From Jiella sonneratiae (GTDB lineage: Bacteria > Pseudomonadota > Alphaproteobacteria > Rhizobiales > Rhizobiaceae): a stretch of DNA of 64,000 nucleotides. Under the pieces are notes generated by a model. The model was not told the origin of the DNA, ran no database searches, and worked only from the letters and a program-made list of their open reading frames with translations. Location: positions 1 to 64,000 of the forward strand of contig NZ_JAFMPY010000018.1 of assembly GCF_017353515.1 (NCBI RefSeq), in the 5' to 3' direction. The position numbers were made by a program, and so were the translations under genes. Below, one piece after another: positions 25,823 through 34,877 of the stretch. Numbering within the stretch: position 1 is the stretch's first letter; every line of letters starts with the position of its first letter.

Positions 25823-27409
25823 GTGACCAATCCGATTTCCGGAACATTCGCGCTGGTGAGGGCGGCCTTCGTGCTGGCGCGCGAAGGCGTCGTCGGCGCG
25901 TTCCCGTCAGAAGGACTGCCCCCGGGGCCAGCGCTGCTGCACCGGCTGGCGAGGCTCATGGAGCGTGGTTCGACGCGCGGCCGGCCGCGCTCCGACCGCC
26001 TGTCGCACGCCCTGCACCGGCTCGGCCCGTCCTACGTCAAGCTCGGACAGTTCCTGGCGACGCGGCCGGACATCGTCGGCGCCGACATCGCCCGTGAACT
26101 CGGCTCGCTGCAGGACAAGGTCCCGCCCTTCGAGCGGCGTCTCGCCGTCGCCGAAATCGAGACGACGCTCGGCCGGCCGGTCGAGGAGCTTTTCATCGAT
26201 CTCGGCGAGGTCGTCGGGGCGGCCTCGATCGCCCAGGTCTACAAGGCGCGGATCCGCAATCCCGACGGCAGCGAGCGCTTCGCCGCCGTCAAGGTGATCA
26301 GACCCGGCATCCGCGCGCGCTTCCGGCGCGAACTTCAGACCTTCCGCTTCATCGCCGAATTTCTCGAGCGTTTCGTCCAGTCGTCGCGCCGGCTGCGCCC
26401 GGTGGCGGTGGTCGAGACCCTGACGCAGTCGACGAGAATCGAGATGGACCTGCGGCTGGAAGCCGCCGCCTCCTCGGAAATGGCCGAGAACATCGCGCGC
26501 GACAAGGGTTTCCGCGTGCCGGCCATCGACTGGGAGCGCACCGGCCGCGACGTCATCACCATGGAGTGGATCGACGGCATCAAGCTGTCGGACGTCGCCG
26601 GGGTGATCGCTGCCGGCCACAACACCAAGAAGATCGGCGTGACGGTGGTGCAGTCGTTCCTGCGCCACGCCATGCGCGACGGCTTCTTCCATGCCGACAT
26701 GCACCAGGGCAACCTGTTCGTCGCGCCGGACGGAACCATCGTCGCCGTCGATCTCGGCATCGTCGGCAGACTCTCGCGCGATTCCAAGCGCTTCCTCGCC
26801 GAGATCCTCTACGGCTTCATCCAGCGCGACTACCGCCGCGTCGCCGAGATCCACTTCGAGGCCGGCTACGTGCCGCGCACCCAGGACGTCGCGAGCTTCG
26901 CCCAGGCGCTCAGGGCGATCGGCGAGCCGATCTACGGCCAGCCGGCCGAGACGATCTCGATGGGCCATCTCCTGTCGCTGCTCTTCGAGGTGACCGAACT
27001 CTTCGACATGCAGACCCGGCCCGAACTCGTGCTTCTCCAAAAGACGATGGTGGTGGTGGAGGGGGTGGCCCGCACCTTCGATCCGAAGTTCAACATGTGG
27101 GTGGCGGCCGAGCCCGTGGTCTCCGACTACATCATGACCGAGCTCGGCCCGGCGGCGAAGCTGCAGGAGGCCCGCGACGGCCTCGAGGCGGGGCTGAAGC
27201 TCCTGCGCAAGGTGCCGGAACTCGCCGTCGGCCTTGAGATCCTTGCCCGCGAACTCCCCGAACTGATCGAGAACGGCATCAATCTCAACGACGACACGCT
27301 GATGGACCTCGTGCAGGACGGCAAGGCGAGCATTATCCTCGGCCATGTCGAGCGCTGGGTGATCGCCGTCGCGCTCGTCGCCATCGCCGCCGCGCTGGTG
27401 TTCGGGTGA
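25823..27409 (+). CDS. ubiB: Ubiquinone biosynthesis protein kinase-like ATPase UbiB
   Basis: A 528-residue UbiB/ADCK family protein starting at GTG. It has the KxGQ motif in SYVKLGQFLATRPD (about 72-85), the Ala-rich nucleotide loop VVGAASIAQVYKA (about 132-144), HADMHQGNLFVAPDGTIVAVDLG (about 291-313) with the kinase-like catalytic residues, and a hydrophobic C terminus (about 510-528) that anchors it to the inner membrane. UbiB is needed for ubiquinone synthesis, probably by helping extract lipid precursors. Follows ubiE; next comes a toxin-antitoxin pair and coaBC. Confidence 0.95.
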   Translation: MTNPISGTFALVRAAFVLAREGVVGAFPSEGLPPGPALLHRLARLMERGSTRGRPRSDRLSHALHRLGPSYVKLGQFLATRPDIVGADIARELGSLQDKVPPFERRLAVAEIETTLGRPVEELFIDLGEVVGAASIAQVYKARIRNPDGSERFAAVKVIRPGIRARFRRELQTFRFIAEFLERFVQSSRRLRPVAVVETLTQSTRIEMDLRLEAAASSEMAENIARDKGFRVPAIDWERTGRDVITMEWIDGIKLSDVAGVIAAGHNTKKIGVTVVQSFLRHAMRDGFFHADMHQGNLFVAPDGTIVAVDLGIVGRLSRDSKRFLAEILYGFIQRDYRRVAEIHFEAGYVPRTQDVASFAQALRAIGEPIYGQPAETISMGHLLSLLFEVTELFDMQTRPELVLLQKTMVVVEGVARTFDPKFNMWVAAEPVVSDYIMTELGPAAKLQEARDGLEAGLKLLRKVPELAVGLEILARELPELIENGINLNDDTLMDLVQDGKASIILGHVERWVIAVALVAIAAALVFG

Positions 27410-27504
27410 GACGGGAGAAGGGCTCGTTGCCGGGCGCGAGGTCCGCGGCTAAATAGGAGACGTGCGAAATCGGGGCGATGCCGCGAGACATGCCGGAGGA
27501 TCCC

Positions 27505-27885
27505 ATGGCGAGTCTGACGATCGACCATCTGGAAGATGCCGTCCTGGAGCGGCTTGAGGTCATGGCCAGAGACCACAACCGGTCGTTGGCCGAAGAGGCG
27601 AAGTCCCTGCTCTTGGAAAGCTTGTCCGCCTCTTCTGTGCCGAAGGCAGGAAGCAAGGCCGAGTTGGATCGCCGCGTGGCGCGGGTCATAGCGGAGATCG
27701 AAAGCGGTGGGGGCGTTTCGGACCTGGGGGTCGAGCTCGGGCAGCCAGCCCTCGTCGGCCATCCGGTCCGGTCGCCCGAAGAGCAGAAGCGCGTTCTGGC
27801 GGCAATTTCAGCACTTGGGAAGAAGCCGGCCGAGCCTTTCGATCAAAAGGCATTTACCGACGAACTTTGGAGTTTCGTCGAATGA
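27505..27885 (+). CDS. Antitoxin of a VapBC-type pair (Arc/FitA-like)
   Basis: A 126-residue protein. The first 40 residues (MASLTIDHLEDAVLERLEVMARDHNRSLAEEAKSLL) have the ribbon-helix-helix pattern of FitA/VapB-like antitoxins. The rest is less conserved; the C-terminal EQKRVLAAISALGKKPAEPFDQKAFTDELWSFVE probably wraps the toxin. It would bind the operator and neutralise the PIN toxin. The ATG at 27505 has GGAGGA five bases upstream. Its stop overlaps the toxin ATG. It is 95 bp after ubiB, inside an otherwise conserved ubiE-ubiB-coaBC-dut run. Confidence 0.8.
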   Translation: MASLTIDHLEDAVLERLEVMARDHNRSLAEEAKSLLLESLSASSVPKAGSKAELDRRVARVIAEIESGGGVSDLGVELGQPALVGHPVRSPEEQKRVLAAISALGKKPAEPFDQKAFTDELWSFVE

Positions 27886-28283
27886 TTGCAGTCGATACCT
27901 CCGCGCTTGCGGCGGTCATCCTGCAGGAAGCAGATCGGCCATTGTTTCTTTCGTACTTGGCGACGACTTCGGGATTGTGCGTTTCGGCTCCGACGCTCCT
28001 TGAGCTCCAGATCGTCATATTTTCCAAGCTCGGTAGCGGTGCGGGTACAGAAATTCGCAAATTGCTCGACGAGGCACGTATCGACGTGGTCGATTTCACC
28101 GAAGCGCACGCCACCATCGCCGCCACCGCCTGGCGGCGCTACGGCCGCGGATCGGGCAGCCCCGCGAAACTCAATTTCGGCGACTGCTTCTCCTATGCGC
28201 TGGCGCGGTCCCTCGACGTGCCGCTGCTCTTCAAGGGCGACGACTTCGCGGCGACCGACGTGACCGTGGCATTCTCGGCATGA
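27882..28283 (+). CDS. PIN domain toxin (VapC family)
   Basis: A 133-residue PIN-domain ribonuclease of the VapC type. Acidic residues expected in the active site are visible: the Asp of IAVDTSALAAVI (residue 4), Glu in SAPTLLELQIVI (about 41), and the Asp of LNFGDCFSYALA (about 97) and FKGDDFAATDV (about 116). VapC toxins cut tRNA or rRNA. Its ATG overlaps the antitoxin stop, and its own stop overlaps the coaBC ATG (ATGA at both ends). It is thus translationally linked to an essential gene, an unusual context. Confidence 0.88.
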   Translation: MIAVDTSALAAVILQEADRPLFLSYLATTSGLCVSAPTLLELQIVIFSKLGSGAGTEIRKLLDEARIDVVDFTEAHATIAATAWRRYGRGSGSPAKLNFGDCFSYALARSLDVPLLFKGDDFAATDVTVAFSA

Positions 28284-29500
28284 GCGCACTTTCCGGAAAG
28301 CGCATTCTCCTCGTCGTCGGCGGCGGCATCGCGGCCTACAAGTGCCTCGACCTCGTCCGGCGGCTGAAGGAGCGAGGCGCCGGCGTCACGCCGGTGATGA
28401 CGCAGGCGGCCGCCGAGTTCGTGACGGCGCTCTCCGTCGGCGCTCTCGCTGCCAGCAAGGTCTATACCGATCTCTTCGACCGCGAGGACGAGCAGGACGT
28501 CGGGCATATCCGGCTCGCCCGCGAGCACGACCTCGTCCTCGTCGCGCCGGCGACCGCCGACCGCATGGCGCGGCTTGTCGCCGGCCTCGCGGACGACCTC
28601 GCCGGGGCGATCCTTCTCGCGACGCGTGCGCCGATCCTGATGGCGCCGGCGATGAATCCGGCGATGTGGGATAATCCCGCGACCCGGCGCAACCGCGATC
28701 GCCTGACCGAGGACGGCGTCCGTTTCGTCGGGCCCGGCAGCGGCGAGATGGCCGAAAGGGGCGAATCCGGCGTCGGACGGATGGCCGAGCCGCTGGAGAT
28801 CGTCGCCGCCGCCGAGGCGCTGCTCACGCCCGCCGCCGGCCCGCTGGCCGGCCTTTCCGCGATCGTCACCTCGGGTCCGACCCACGAGCCCATCGACCCG
28901 GTGCGCTACATCGCCAACCGCTCCTCCGGCCGGCAGGGCCACGCGATCGCCGCGGCGCTGCGCGACTTCGGTGCGCGCGTCACGCTGGTCTCGGGACCGG
29001 TGACGCTGCCGGATCCGGCCGGCATGTCGGTGCGCCACGTCGAAACGGCGGCCGAGATGCTCGCCGCCGTCGAGACGGCGCTGCCGGCCGACATCGCCGT
29101 CTTCGTCGCCGCCGTCGCCGATTGGCGGGTGGCGGGTGAAAGCGCGAAGAAGATCAAGAAGACCGCCGAAGGCCCGCCCGCGCTGGTGCTGGCGGAAAAT
29201 CCCGACATCCTCGCGACCATCGGACATCACGCGCGCCGGCCCGGCCTCGTCGTCGGCTTCGCCGCCGAGACGGACGATCTTCTGTCGAATGCCCGCTCGA
29301 AGCTCGAGAGGAAGGGAGCCGACGCCATCCTCGCCAACGACGTCTCGCCGCAAGGCGGCGTGATGGGCGGGGGGGAGAACACCATCCGGCTGGTCACGCC
29401 CGGGGGCGTCGAGGAGTGGCCGACTCTCGCCAAGGAGGCTGCCGCGGCAAGGCTGGCAGAGTGGATCGCGGCGCGGCTGAGACGAGGAAGCGGGCGATGA
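28280..29500 (+). CDS. coaBC: Phosphopantothenoylcysteine decarboxylase/synthetase
   Basis: A 406-residue bifunctional protein. The N-terminal flavin-dependent CoaC part (about 1-180) has [16 protein letters not shown] and the PAMNPAMW motif. The C-terminal CoaB part (about 190-400) has [22 protein letters not shown]. It makes phosphopantetheine from phosphopantothenate and cysteine in coenzyme A synthesis. At the place where E. coli CoaC has the ACGD motif with catalytic Cys158, this sequence reads [12 protein letters not shown], without cysteine; I believe related alphaproteobacteria share this but cannot check. It overlaps the toxin stop and dut start by four bases each. Confidence 0.93.
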   Translation: MSALSGKRILLVVGGGIAAYKCLDLVRRLKERGAGVTPVMTQAAAEFVTALSVGALAASKVYTDLFDREDEQDVGHIRLAREHDLVLVAPATADRMARLVAGLADDLAGAILLATRAPILMAPAMNPAMWDNPATRRNRDRLTEDGVRFVGPGSGEMAERGESGVGRMAEPLEIVAAAEALLTPAAGPLAGLSAIVTSGPTHEPIDPVRYIANRSSGRQGHAIAAALRDFGARVTLVSGPVTLPDPAGMSVRHVETAAEMLAAVETALPADIAVFVAAVADWRVAGESAKKIKKTAEGPPALVLAENPDILATIGHHARRPGLVVGFAAETDDLLSNARSKLERKGADAILANDVSPQGGVMGGGENTIRLVTPGGVEEWPTLAKEAAAARLAEWIAARLRRGSGR

Positions 29501-29961
29501 CCGAAGAGCGGGCGGGTGCGGTGACGGTGCGGGTCTTGCGGCTCGGGAACGGCGACGCGCCGCTGCCGGCCTATGCCAGCGACGGCGCTGCGGGTGCGGA
29601 TCTCCGGGCGGCGCTGCCGGCGCCGCTGACGCTTCGGCCCGGCGAGCGGTCGCTGGTGCCGACCGGCCTCGCCTTCGAGATTCCGGACGGATACGAGATG
29701 CAGATCCGGCCGCGCTCGGGCCTTGCCGCGCGCCATGGTATGACGGTGCTGAACACGCCGGGTACGGTCGACAGCGACTATCGCGGCGAGGTCAAGGTGC
29801 TGCTCGTCAATCTCGGCGCCGAGGCGGTGACGATCGGCGATGGCGACCGCATCGCCCAGGCGGTGGTCGCGCCGGTCGTCCGGGCGCGGTTCCTTCCCGC
29901 CGTGGAGCTTTCCGATACGACCCGCGGCGGCGGCGGCTTCGGCTCGACCGGACGGCGCTGA
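29497..29961 (+). CDS. dut: Deoxyuridine 5'-triphosphate nucleotidohydrolase
   Basis: A 154-residue dUTPase, the normal trimeric type. The five family motifs are present: [54 protein letters not shown] and the C-terminal [10 protein letters not shown] that closes over the active site. It removes dUTP and supplies dUMP for thymidylate synthesis. The ATG overlaps the coaBC stop. Last gene of the ubiE to dut run. Confidence 0.96.
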   Translation: MTEERAGAVTVRVLRLGNGDAPLPAYASDGAAGADLRAALPAPLTLRPGERSLVPTGLAFEIPDGYEMQIRPRSGLAARHGMTVLNTPGTVDSDYRGEVKVLLVNLGAEAVTIGDGDRIAQAVVAPVVRARFLPAVELSDTTRGGGGFGSTGRR

Positions 29962-30016
29962 CCCGGTCTTGCTTCCTTCTCCCGCCGGCCGCCTGCTTGT
30001 CGCACGACAGGGCGGC

Positions 30017-30877
30017 TCAGCGGCCGCCCGGCGCCGGCATCGCGGCCGGCATGTCCTGGCCGGCCCCCGCACCGTCGAGCCCGCGCAGCCGGCCCCGGCC
30101 GTGGGCGGCGATCGAGGTGATGGTCGTGCGGTTGCGGCCGGTCTGCTTCGACTTGTAGAGATTGGCGTCGGCCGCCTCGTAGATGCGCTCGAAGGGCTGG
30201 GGACTGCGCAGGAAGACGCCGCCGATCGAGACCGAAAGCTGCGTGCCGTTTGTGCCGGAGCCGACATAGTGCCGGTTGATCGCCTTGCGCAGGCGCTCGG
30301 CGACCTTCTCGCCCTGCTCGCTGTTGCCGCATGGCAGGGAAATCACGAATTCCTCGCCGCCGAGCCGGCCGACCGCGTCGCTGTCGCGGGTCAGCTTGGC
30401 GAGCGTCCCCGCGATCTTCTTGAGGGCGATGTCGCCCACGGGATGGCCGAGCCGGTCGTTGATGCGCTTGAAATGGTCGGCATCGACGATGAGCACCATC
30501 AGCCCCTTGTCGGTGTCGCCGAGAAGCATGCGCAGATGGCTGCGGAACCGCCGCTCGAAGCCCTGGCGGTTGAGGACGCCGGTCAGGCGGTCGGTCGTCG
30601 CCGCCCGCATCAGCCCGTCATTGTCGGCATAGAGCGAGGACACCCGCAAGGCGAGATAGGCGAGATAGGGAAGCGCGCTGGCGAGCGCGACCGCGACGGT
30701 GAAGCCCAGCGCCGGGACCATCACCCCTTCACCGTACGATCGGAAGAACCAGAGGCCGCAGGCGGTAGCCGCCAGCGTCACGACGATCACGAGAAGAAGG
30801 AATTCGCCGCAGATGATCTTGGTTCGTTCGGTCGGTGGCTGCATGTCGGGACCCCGGATGTTGACGGATGCTGGCAT
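30017..30877 (-). CDS. Membrane-anchored diguanylate cyclase (GGDEF)
   Basis: A 286-residue protein with two transmembrane helices (about 22-44 and 51-76) and a GGDEF domain (about 92-255). The active site is GRLGGEEF, and RDSD five residues before it is a canonical inhibitory I-site. It should make cyclic di-GMP from GTP with product inhibition. No periplasmic sensor domain is present. I start at the ATG at 30877, with GAGG eight bases upstream; a TTG at 30952 would add 25 residues. The C-terminal tail after the domain is Gly/Ala/Pro-rich. Convergent with dut. Confidence 0.88.
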   Translation of the reverse strand: MPASVNIRGPDMQPPTERTKIICGEFLLLVIVVTLAATACGLWFFRSYGEGVMVPALGFTVAVALASALPYLAYLALRVSSLYADNDGLMRAATTDRLTGVLNRQGFERRFRSHLRMLLGDTDKGLMVLIVDADHFKRINDRLGHPVGDIALKKIAGTLAKLTRDSDAVGRLGGEEFVISLPCGNSEQGEKVAERLRKAINRHYVGSGTNGTQLSVSIGGVFLRSPQPFERIYEAADANLYKSKQTGRNRTTITSIAAHGRGRLRGLDGAGAGQDMPAAMPAPGGR

Positions 30878-31284
30878 GGACTTTGCCTCGTGCCCGAGCC
30901 TGCCGGGATTGTCTTGAAACAAGCTCTCGAATACCGCGCCAATTTCATTCAATATCGCCGCATACCCGCGGCGATCATTTTTGCCCGCGCAAAGCTATTC
31001 CGTTCGTCCCCGGCGAATTGGCAAAACCGGCCTCCAATCGGCCGCGCCGATGACCTATGTCTCGGATCGAGCGACGTTTCGACGCATGAGACGCCCGACC
31101 TGCCGCCACGCGCGATCGGATGCCGCCGGTGGCCGCGGACGGGGCCCCCGCGTCTCGGCCGCCGAAGGTCACCGGAAGCTCGGTCCCGTCACGCGATCGG
31201 CTCGGGGACGGACGGCGGGGCGTCGAAGCGAAGGACGATCTGATCAGCCCGGGTCGAACGCCGGGCGACACCAAGGAGGACATC
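30878..31284. other. 407-bp gene-free stretch between diguanylate cyclase and cysK
   Basis: Divergent promoter region. It contains a terminator-like hairpin on the plus strand: ATCGCCGC (30954-30961) with GCGGCGAT (30968-30975), followed by CATTTTT. It lies about 300 bp before cysK, where no gene ends, so it could mark a short leader transcript. No open frame in it is convincing. Confidence 0.45.
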
Positions 31285-32277
31285 ATGGACGACACCGCCG
31301 CCACCGGAAAGCCGCGGACCAGAGGCCGTGGACGGATCTACGATTCGATCACCGATACGATCGGCGACACGCCGCTGGTGCGCCTCGACAAGGTCGCGAA
31401 GGAATTCGGCGTCAAGGCCAACCTCCTCGCCAAGCTCGAATTCTTCAACCCGATCGCCAGCGTCAAGGATCGCATCGGCGTCGCGATGATCGAGAAGCTG
31501 GAGGCCGACGGCAAGATCACGCCGGGCAAGACCACCCTCGTCGAGCCGACCTCGGGCAATACCGGCATCGGCCTCGCCTTCGCCGCCGCTGCCAAGGGCT
31601 ACAAGCTGGTCCTGACGATGCCGGAGACGATGTCGATGGAGCGCCGCAAGATGCTGCGGCTGCTCGGCGCCGACCTCGTGCTGACGGAGGGCGCCAAGGG
31701 CATGAAGGGGGCGATCGCCAAGGCCGAGGAACTGGTGCAGACGATCCCCGACGCGGTGGTTCCCCAGCAGTTCGAAAATCCCGCCAATCCCGAGATCCAC
31801 CGGGTGACGACCGCCGAGGAGATCTGGAACGATACCGGCGGCAACGTCGACGCCCTGGTCGCCGGCATCGGCACGGGCGGCACCATTACCGGCGCCGGCC
31901 AGGTGCTGAAGCAGCGCAACCCGAAGATCCGCATCGTCGCGGTCGAACCGGAGGCCTCGCCCGTGCTTTCCGGCGGCAATCCCGGGCCGCACAAGATCCA
32001 GGGCATCGGTGCGGGCTTCGCGCCGGCGATCCTCGATCGCGCGGTCTACGACGAGATCGTCAAGGTCTCCAACGACGAGAGCTTCGAATATGCAAGGCTC
32101 GTGGCACGGCTCGAGGGGATCCCCGTCGGCATCTCCTCCGGAGCGGCGGTGAGGGCTGCGGTGGTCGTCGGCCAGCGCGAGGAGATGGCGGGCAAGAACG
32201 TCGTCGTCATCATCCCGTCCTTTGCCGAACGCTATCTCTCGACGGCGCTGTTCGACGGGCTCGCCGAAGAGAGCTGA
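31285..32277 (+). CDS. cysK: Cysteine synthase A
   Basis: A 330-residue PLP enzyme. The catalytic lysine is in [13 protein letters not shown] (about 52-64), the substrate loop is PTSGNTGIG (about 88-96) and the phosphate-cupping loop is GTGGTITG (about 195-202). It joins O-acetylserine and sulfide to cysteine. The ATG at 31285 has AAGGAGGA four bases upstream; the longer open frame is not conserved. The first 20 residues are a short Arg/Gly-rich extension. A strong terminator follows at 32432. Confidence 0.95.
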   Translation: MDDTAATGKPRTRGRGRIYDSITDTIGDTPLVRLDKVAKEFGVKANLLAKLEFFNPIASVKDRIGVAMIEKLEADGKITPGKTTLVEPTSGNTGIGLAFAAAAKGYKLVLTMPETMSMERRKMLRLLGADLVLTEGAKGMKGAIAKAEELVQTIPDAVVPQQFENPANPEIHRVTTAEEIWNDTGGNVDALVAGIGTGGTITGAGQVLKQRNPKIRIVAVEPEASPVLSGGNPGPHKIQGIGAGFAPAILDRAVYDEIVKVSNDESFEYARLVARLEGIPVGISSGAAVRAAVVVGQREEMAGKNVVVIIPSFAERYLSTALFDGLAEES

Positions 32278-32431
32278 GCGGCCTTGGCGCAGGCGGGGAG
32301 GGCGAACGCCCCTTCTCCGCCCGCGGCCACACAGGCCTGCCGCCAAACCCACGGGAAGGGCAGGGCTGATCGGTAATCGACGCCGTCTCCCGACCGGTCG
32401 AGCGGGACGATTTTCCCCGCAGGACATGACC

Positions 32432-32470
32432 GCGGGCCTTGCGACGTTGCCGCAAGGCCCGCATCTTTTT
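32432..32470 (+). terminator. cysK terminator
   Basis: GCGGGCCTTGCG (32432-32443) pairs perfectly with CGCAAGGCCCGC (32451-32462) around a seven-base loop, followed by ATCTTTTT. A strong intrinsic terminator for cysK. It may also affect the convergent katE, whose stop is 11 bases further on. Confidence 0.9.
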
Positions 32471-32480
32471 CCGGCGACGA

Positions 32481-34601
32481 TCAGACCGCTTTGACCATCG
32501 GCTCGCGCTTCCAGTGGCGGAGCTTCCGGCACATTGTCACGAAGCCCGCGGCCTCGCCCGCGGCACCGATCTCCATGCAGCCCTCGTCGAGATCGTCGGC
32601 GATCCCGGCCTTTTCGAACAGCGGCATCGCTTCGGGCGAATAGGCGATGAACTTGCAGTGGGCGAAGGCGTCGGAGACGAAGTCCTTGGCCGTCGGCTCC
32701 TTGGCGAGCGTCGCGGCTCCCTCGGCCGACAGGAGCACCGCCACCGCGTCGAAGAGCACCGACGGCCCGCCGTCGACCTTCTCGTCACCCTCGACCAGCG
32801 ATCCGTCCGACGCCGTGACGCCACCGATCATCGGCGCGACGATCTTCACCATCGCGCCTTCCGCTTTGGCCGCCTTCTTCAGGCCGGCGAGAAGCGCCGC
32901 GTCGACGCCGTCCGAGACGAGCACGCCGATCTTCCTGCCCTTGAAGCTTTCCGGGCCGTTCATCAGGATCGACAGGGCAGGGGATTTCGCCAGATCCATC
33001 TTCGTCGGTCGGGCGGCCGGTGCGGGCGCCGGCATCGTTTCGAGGCGCAGGCCCTTCGCAACCTTCTTCGCCAGTTCCTCGTCGATGTTGAGGAGATGCG
33101 AGACGACGCGCGAGCGGATCGCGGGCGTTTCGACCTTGGAGAGTTCGAAGGTCAGGGCGAGCGCCATGTGGCCCTGCTCCACCTCGGTCTGCGAGACGTA
33201 GAACTGGCGCGCCTGGCTGTAGTGGTCGGAAAAGCTTTCGGCGCGCAGCCGCCGCTTCTCGCCGCCGATTTCGGTCGGATGGCTCCTGAAGCCGCGCTCG
33301 GGATTTTCGCGCGGGCCGCCCATTTCGCCGCCCCAGGAGTTCGGCTCGTAATTCGCCCGGCCTTTGGGATTCGTCATCGCCATGTGGCCGTCCTGCTGGA
33401 AGTTGCAGACATTGGCGTTGCGCGGCGCGTTGACCGGAATGTGGGTGAAGTTCGGCGAGCCGAGCCGCTTCAGCTGGGTGTCGAGATAGGAGAAGTTGCG
33501 GCCCTGCAGCAGCGGGTCGTTGGTGTGGTCGACGCCGGGCACGAGGTTCGCCGTGTGGAACGCCACCTGTTCCGTCTCGGCGAAGAAGTTGTCGACGCAG
33601 CGGTCGAGAACCATCTTGCCGACCCGCTTCACCGGCAGGATCTCCTCGGGGATGATCTTCGTCGGATCGAGGACGTCGAAATCGAACTTGTCGGCGAAGT
33701 CCTCGTCGAAGAGCTGGAAGCCGAGCTCCCATTCCGGATAGTCGCCCATCTGGATCGCATCCCAGAGATCGCGGCGATGGAAATCCGGATCGGCGCCGTT
33801 GATCTTGAGCGCCTCGTTCCAGACAACCGACTGCATGCCCTGCTTCGGCTTCCAGTGAAACTTGACGAAGGTCGACTTTCCCTTCGCATTGATGAAGCGG
33901 AAGGTGTGGATGCCGAAGCCTTCCATGAAACGGAAGGAGCGCGGGATGGTGCGGTCGGACATGATCCACATCACCATCGCCATGGCTTCCGGCGTCAGCG
34001 ACATGTAGTCCCAGAAGTTATCGTGGGCCGTCTGCGCCTGCGGAAAGCCACGGTCCGGCTCCTGCTTGGCGGCGTGGATGAGGTCGGGAAACTTGATGGC
34101 GTCCTGGATGAAGAAGATCGGGATGTTGTTCCCGACGATATCCCAGTTGCCTTCCCTGGTATAGAACTTCACGGCGAAGCCGCGCACGTCCCTGGCGAGA
34201 TCGCCGGACCCCTTGTTGCCGGCGACGGTCGAAAAGCGCACGAAGACCGGCGTCTTCTCGCCGGCACGCTGGAAGAGATCGGCCGAGGTGACGTCGGAGA
34301 GCGGTTCGTAGTTCTCGAAATAGCCGTGGACTCCGTAGCCGCGGGCGTGAACGACGCGCTCGGGAATCCGCTCGTGGTCGAACTTGAAGATCTTCTCGCG
34401 GAAGATCTGGTCTTCGAGAAGCGAAGGGCCGCGCTCGCCCGCCTTCAGCGTATTCTGGTCGTCGGCGACGGGGACGCCCTGCTGCGTCGTCAGGGTCGGT
34501 ACGTCGCCGCCGGCCAGCTGATGCACCTCGCCGCCGTTGCCGCGCTCGAATGCGACGTCGCCGAGCTTCTCGGTCGGCCGTTTCCGGTCTTGCTTGGCCA
34601 T
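32481..34601 (-). CDS. katE: Large-subunit catalase HPII type
   Basis: A 706-residue clade 2 catalase. The core domain (about 30-520) has [29 protein letters not shown] with catalytic His/Asn-type surroundings, and the haem tyrosine in [14 protein letters not shown] (about 360). The C-terminal flavodoxin/DJ-1-like domain (about 560-700) marks the large form. It breaks hydrogen peroxide into water and oxygen, typically in stationary phase. The ATG at 34601 has AAGGGA upstream; an ATG at 34712 is less likely. An EcfG-like promoter lies 70-94 bp upstream. Confidence 0.95.
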   Translation of the reverse strand: MAKQDRKRPTEKLGDVAFERGNGGEVHQLAGGDVPTLTTQQGVPVADDQNTLKAGERGPSLLEDQIFREKIFKFDHERIPERVVHARGYGVHGYFENYEPLSDVTSADLFQRAGEKTPVFVRFSTVAGNKGSGDLARDVRGFAVKFYTREGNWDIVGNNIPIFFIQDAIKFPDLIHAAKQEPDRGFPQAQTAHDNFWDYMSLTPEAMAMVMWIMSDRTIPRSFRFMEGFGIHTFRFINAKGKSTFVKFHWKPKQGMQSVVWNEALKINGADPDFHRRDLWDAIQMGDYPEWELGFQLFDEDFADKFDFDVLDPTKIIPEEILPVKRVGKMVLDRCVDNFFAETEQVAFHTANLVPGVDHTNDPLLQGRNFSYLDTQLKRLGSPNFTHIPVNAPRNANVCNFQQDGHMAMTNPKGRANYEPNSWGGEMGGPRENPERGFRSHPTEIGGEKRRLRAESFSDHYSQARQFYVSQTEVEQGHMALALTFELSKVETPAIRSRVVSHLLNIDEELAKKVAKGLRLETMPAPAPAARPTKMDLAKSPALSILMNGPESFKGRKIGVLVSDGVDAALLAGLKKAAKAEGAMVKIVAPMIGGVTASDGSLVEGDEKVDGGPSVLFDAVAVLLSAEGAATLAKEPTAKDFVSDAFAHCKFIAYSPEAMPLFEKAGIADDLDEGCMEIGAAGEAAGFVTMCRKLRHWKREPMVKAV

Positions 34602-34670
34602 GAAATATCCCTTCGCGGTGATTGCGGCGCCGTTGCTCGGCCGGTCTGCGGCCGGGCGCCCTGGCTCTGG

Positions 34671-34695
34671 AACAGCGGGCAGGTGCGCTCGTTCC
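34671..34695 (-). promoter_or_regulatory. EcfG/RpoE2-type general stress promoter of katE (candidate)
   Basis: On the minus strand: GGAAC (34695-34691), 16 bases, then TGTT (34674-34671). Alphaproteobacterial EcfG promoters have GGAAC-N16/17-CGTT, so all bases but one match. It is 70 bp upstream of the katE ATG, and katE-type catalases are frequent EcfG targets. The same DNA is palindromic at its ends (GGAAC/GTTCC), so the plus strand matches too. Confidence 0.5.
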
Positions 34696-34789
34696 GCGGG
34701 ATTTTCGTTCACGCCTACGGGTAGTGGCGGCGCTCAGAGCGACAGGTCGAGCGGCGGGGAGCCCGCGTCGTCGCCATGAGACCGCAACG

Positions 34790-34821
34790 AAAAAGCCCGC
34801 GGCGATCGCTCGCCGCGGGCT
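34790..34821 (-). terminator. rpsA terminator
   Basis: AGCCCGCGGCGA (34794-34805) pairs perfectly with TCGCCGCGGGCT (34810-34821) around a TCGC loop. On the minus strand it is followed by TTTTCG, giving a U run. It is 57 bases after the rpsA stop. Confidence 0.88.
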
Positions 34822-34877
34822 GACATTCGATGGGATGGTGCGAGGCCGGCGTCGCCGGCTCCCGCTTCACCGAAGCA

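Noticed and set aside
32439-34724. 761-residue plus-strand open frame over katE
   Set aside because: Shadow of the catalase gene; composition typical of antisense frames, no motifs.
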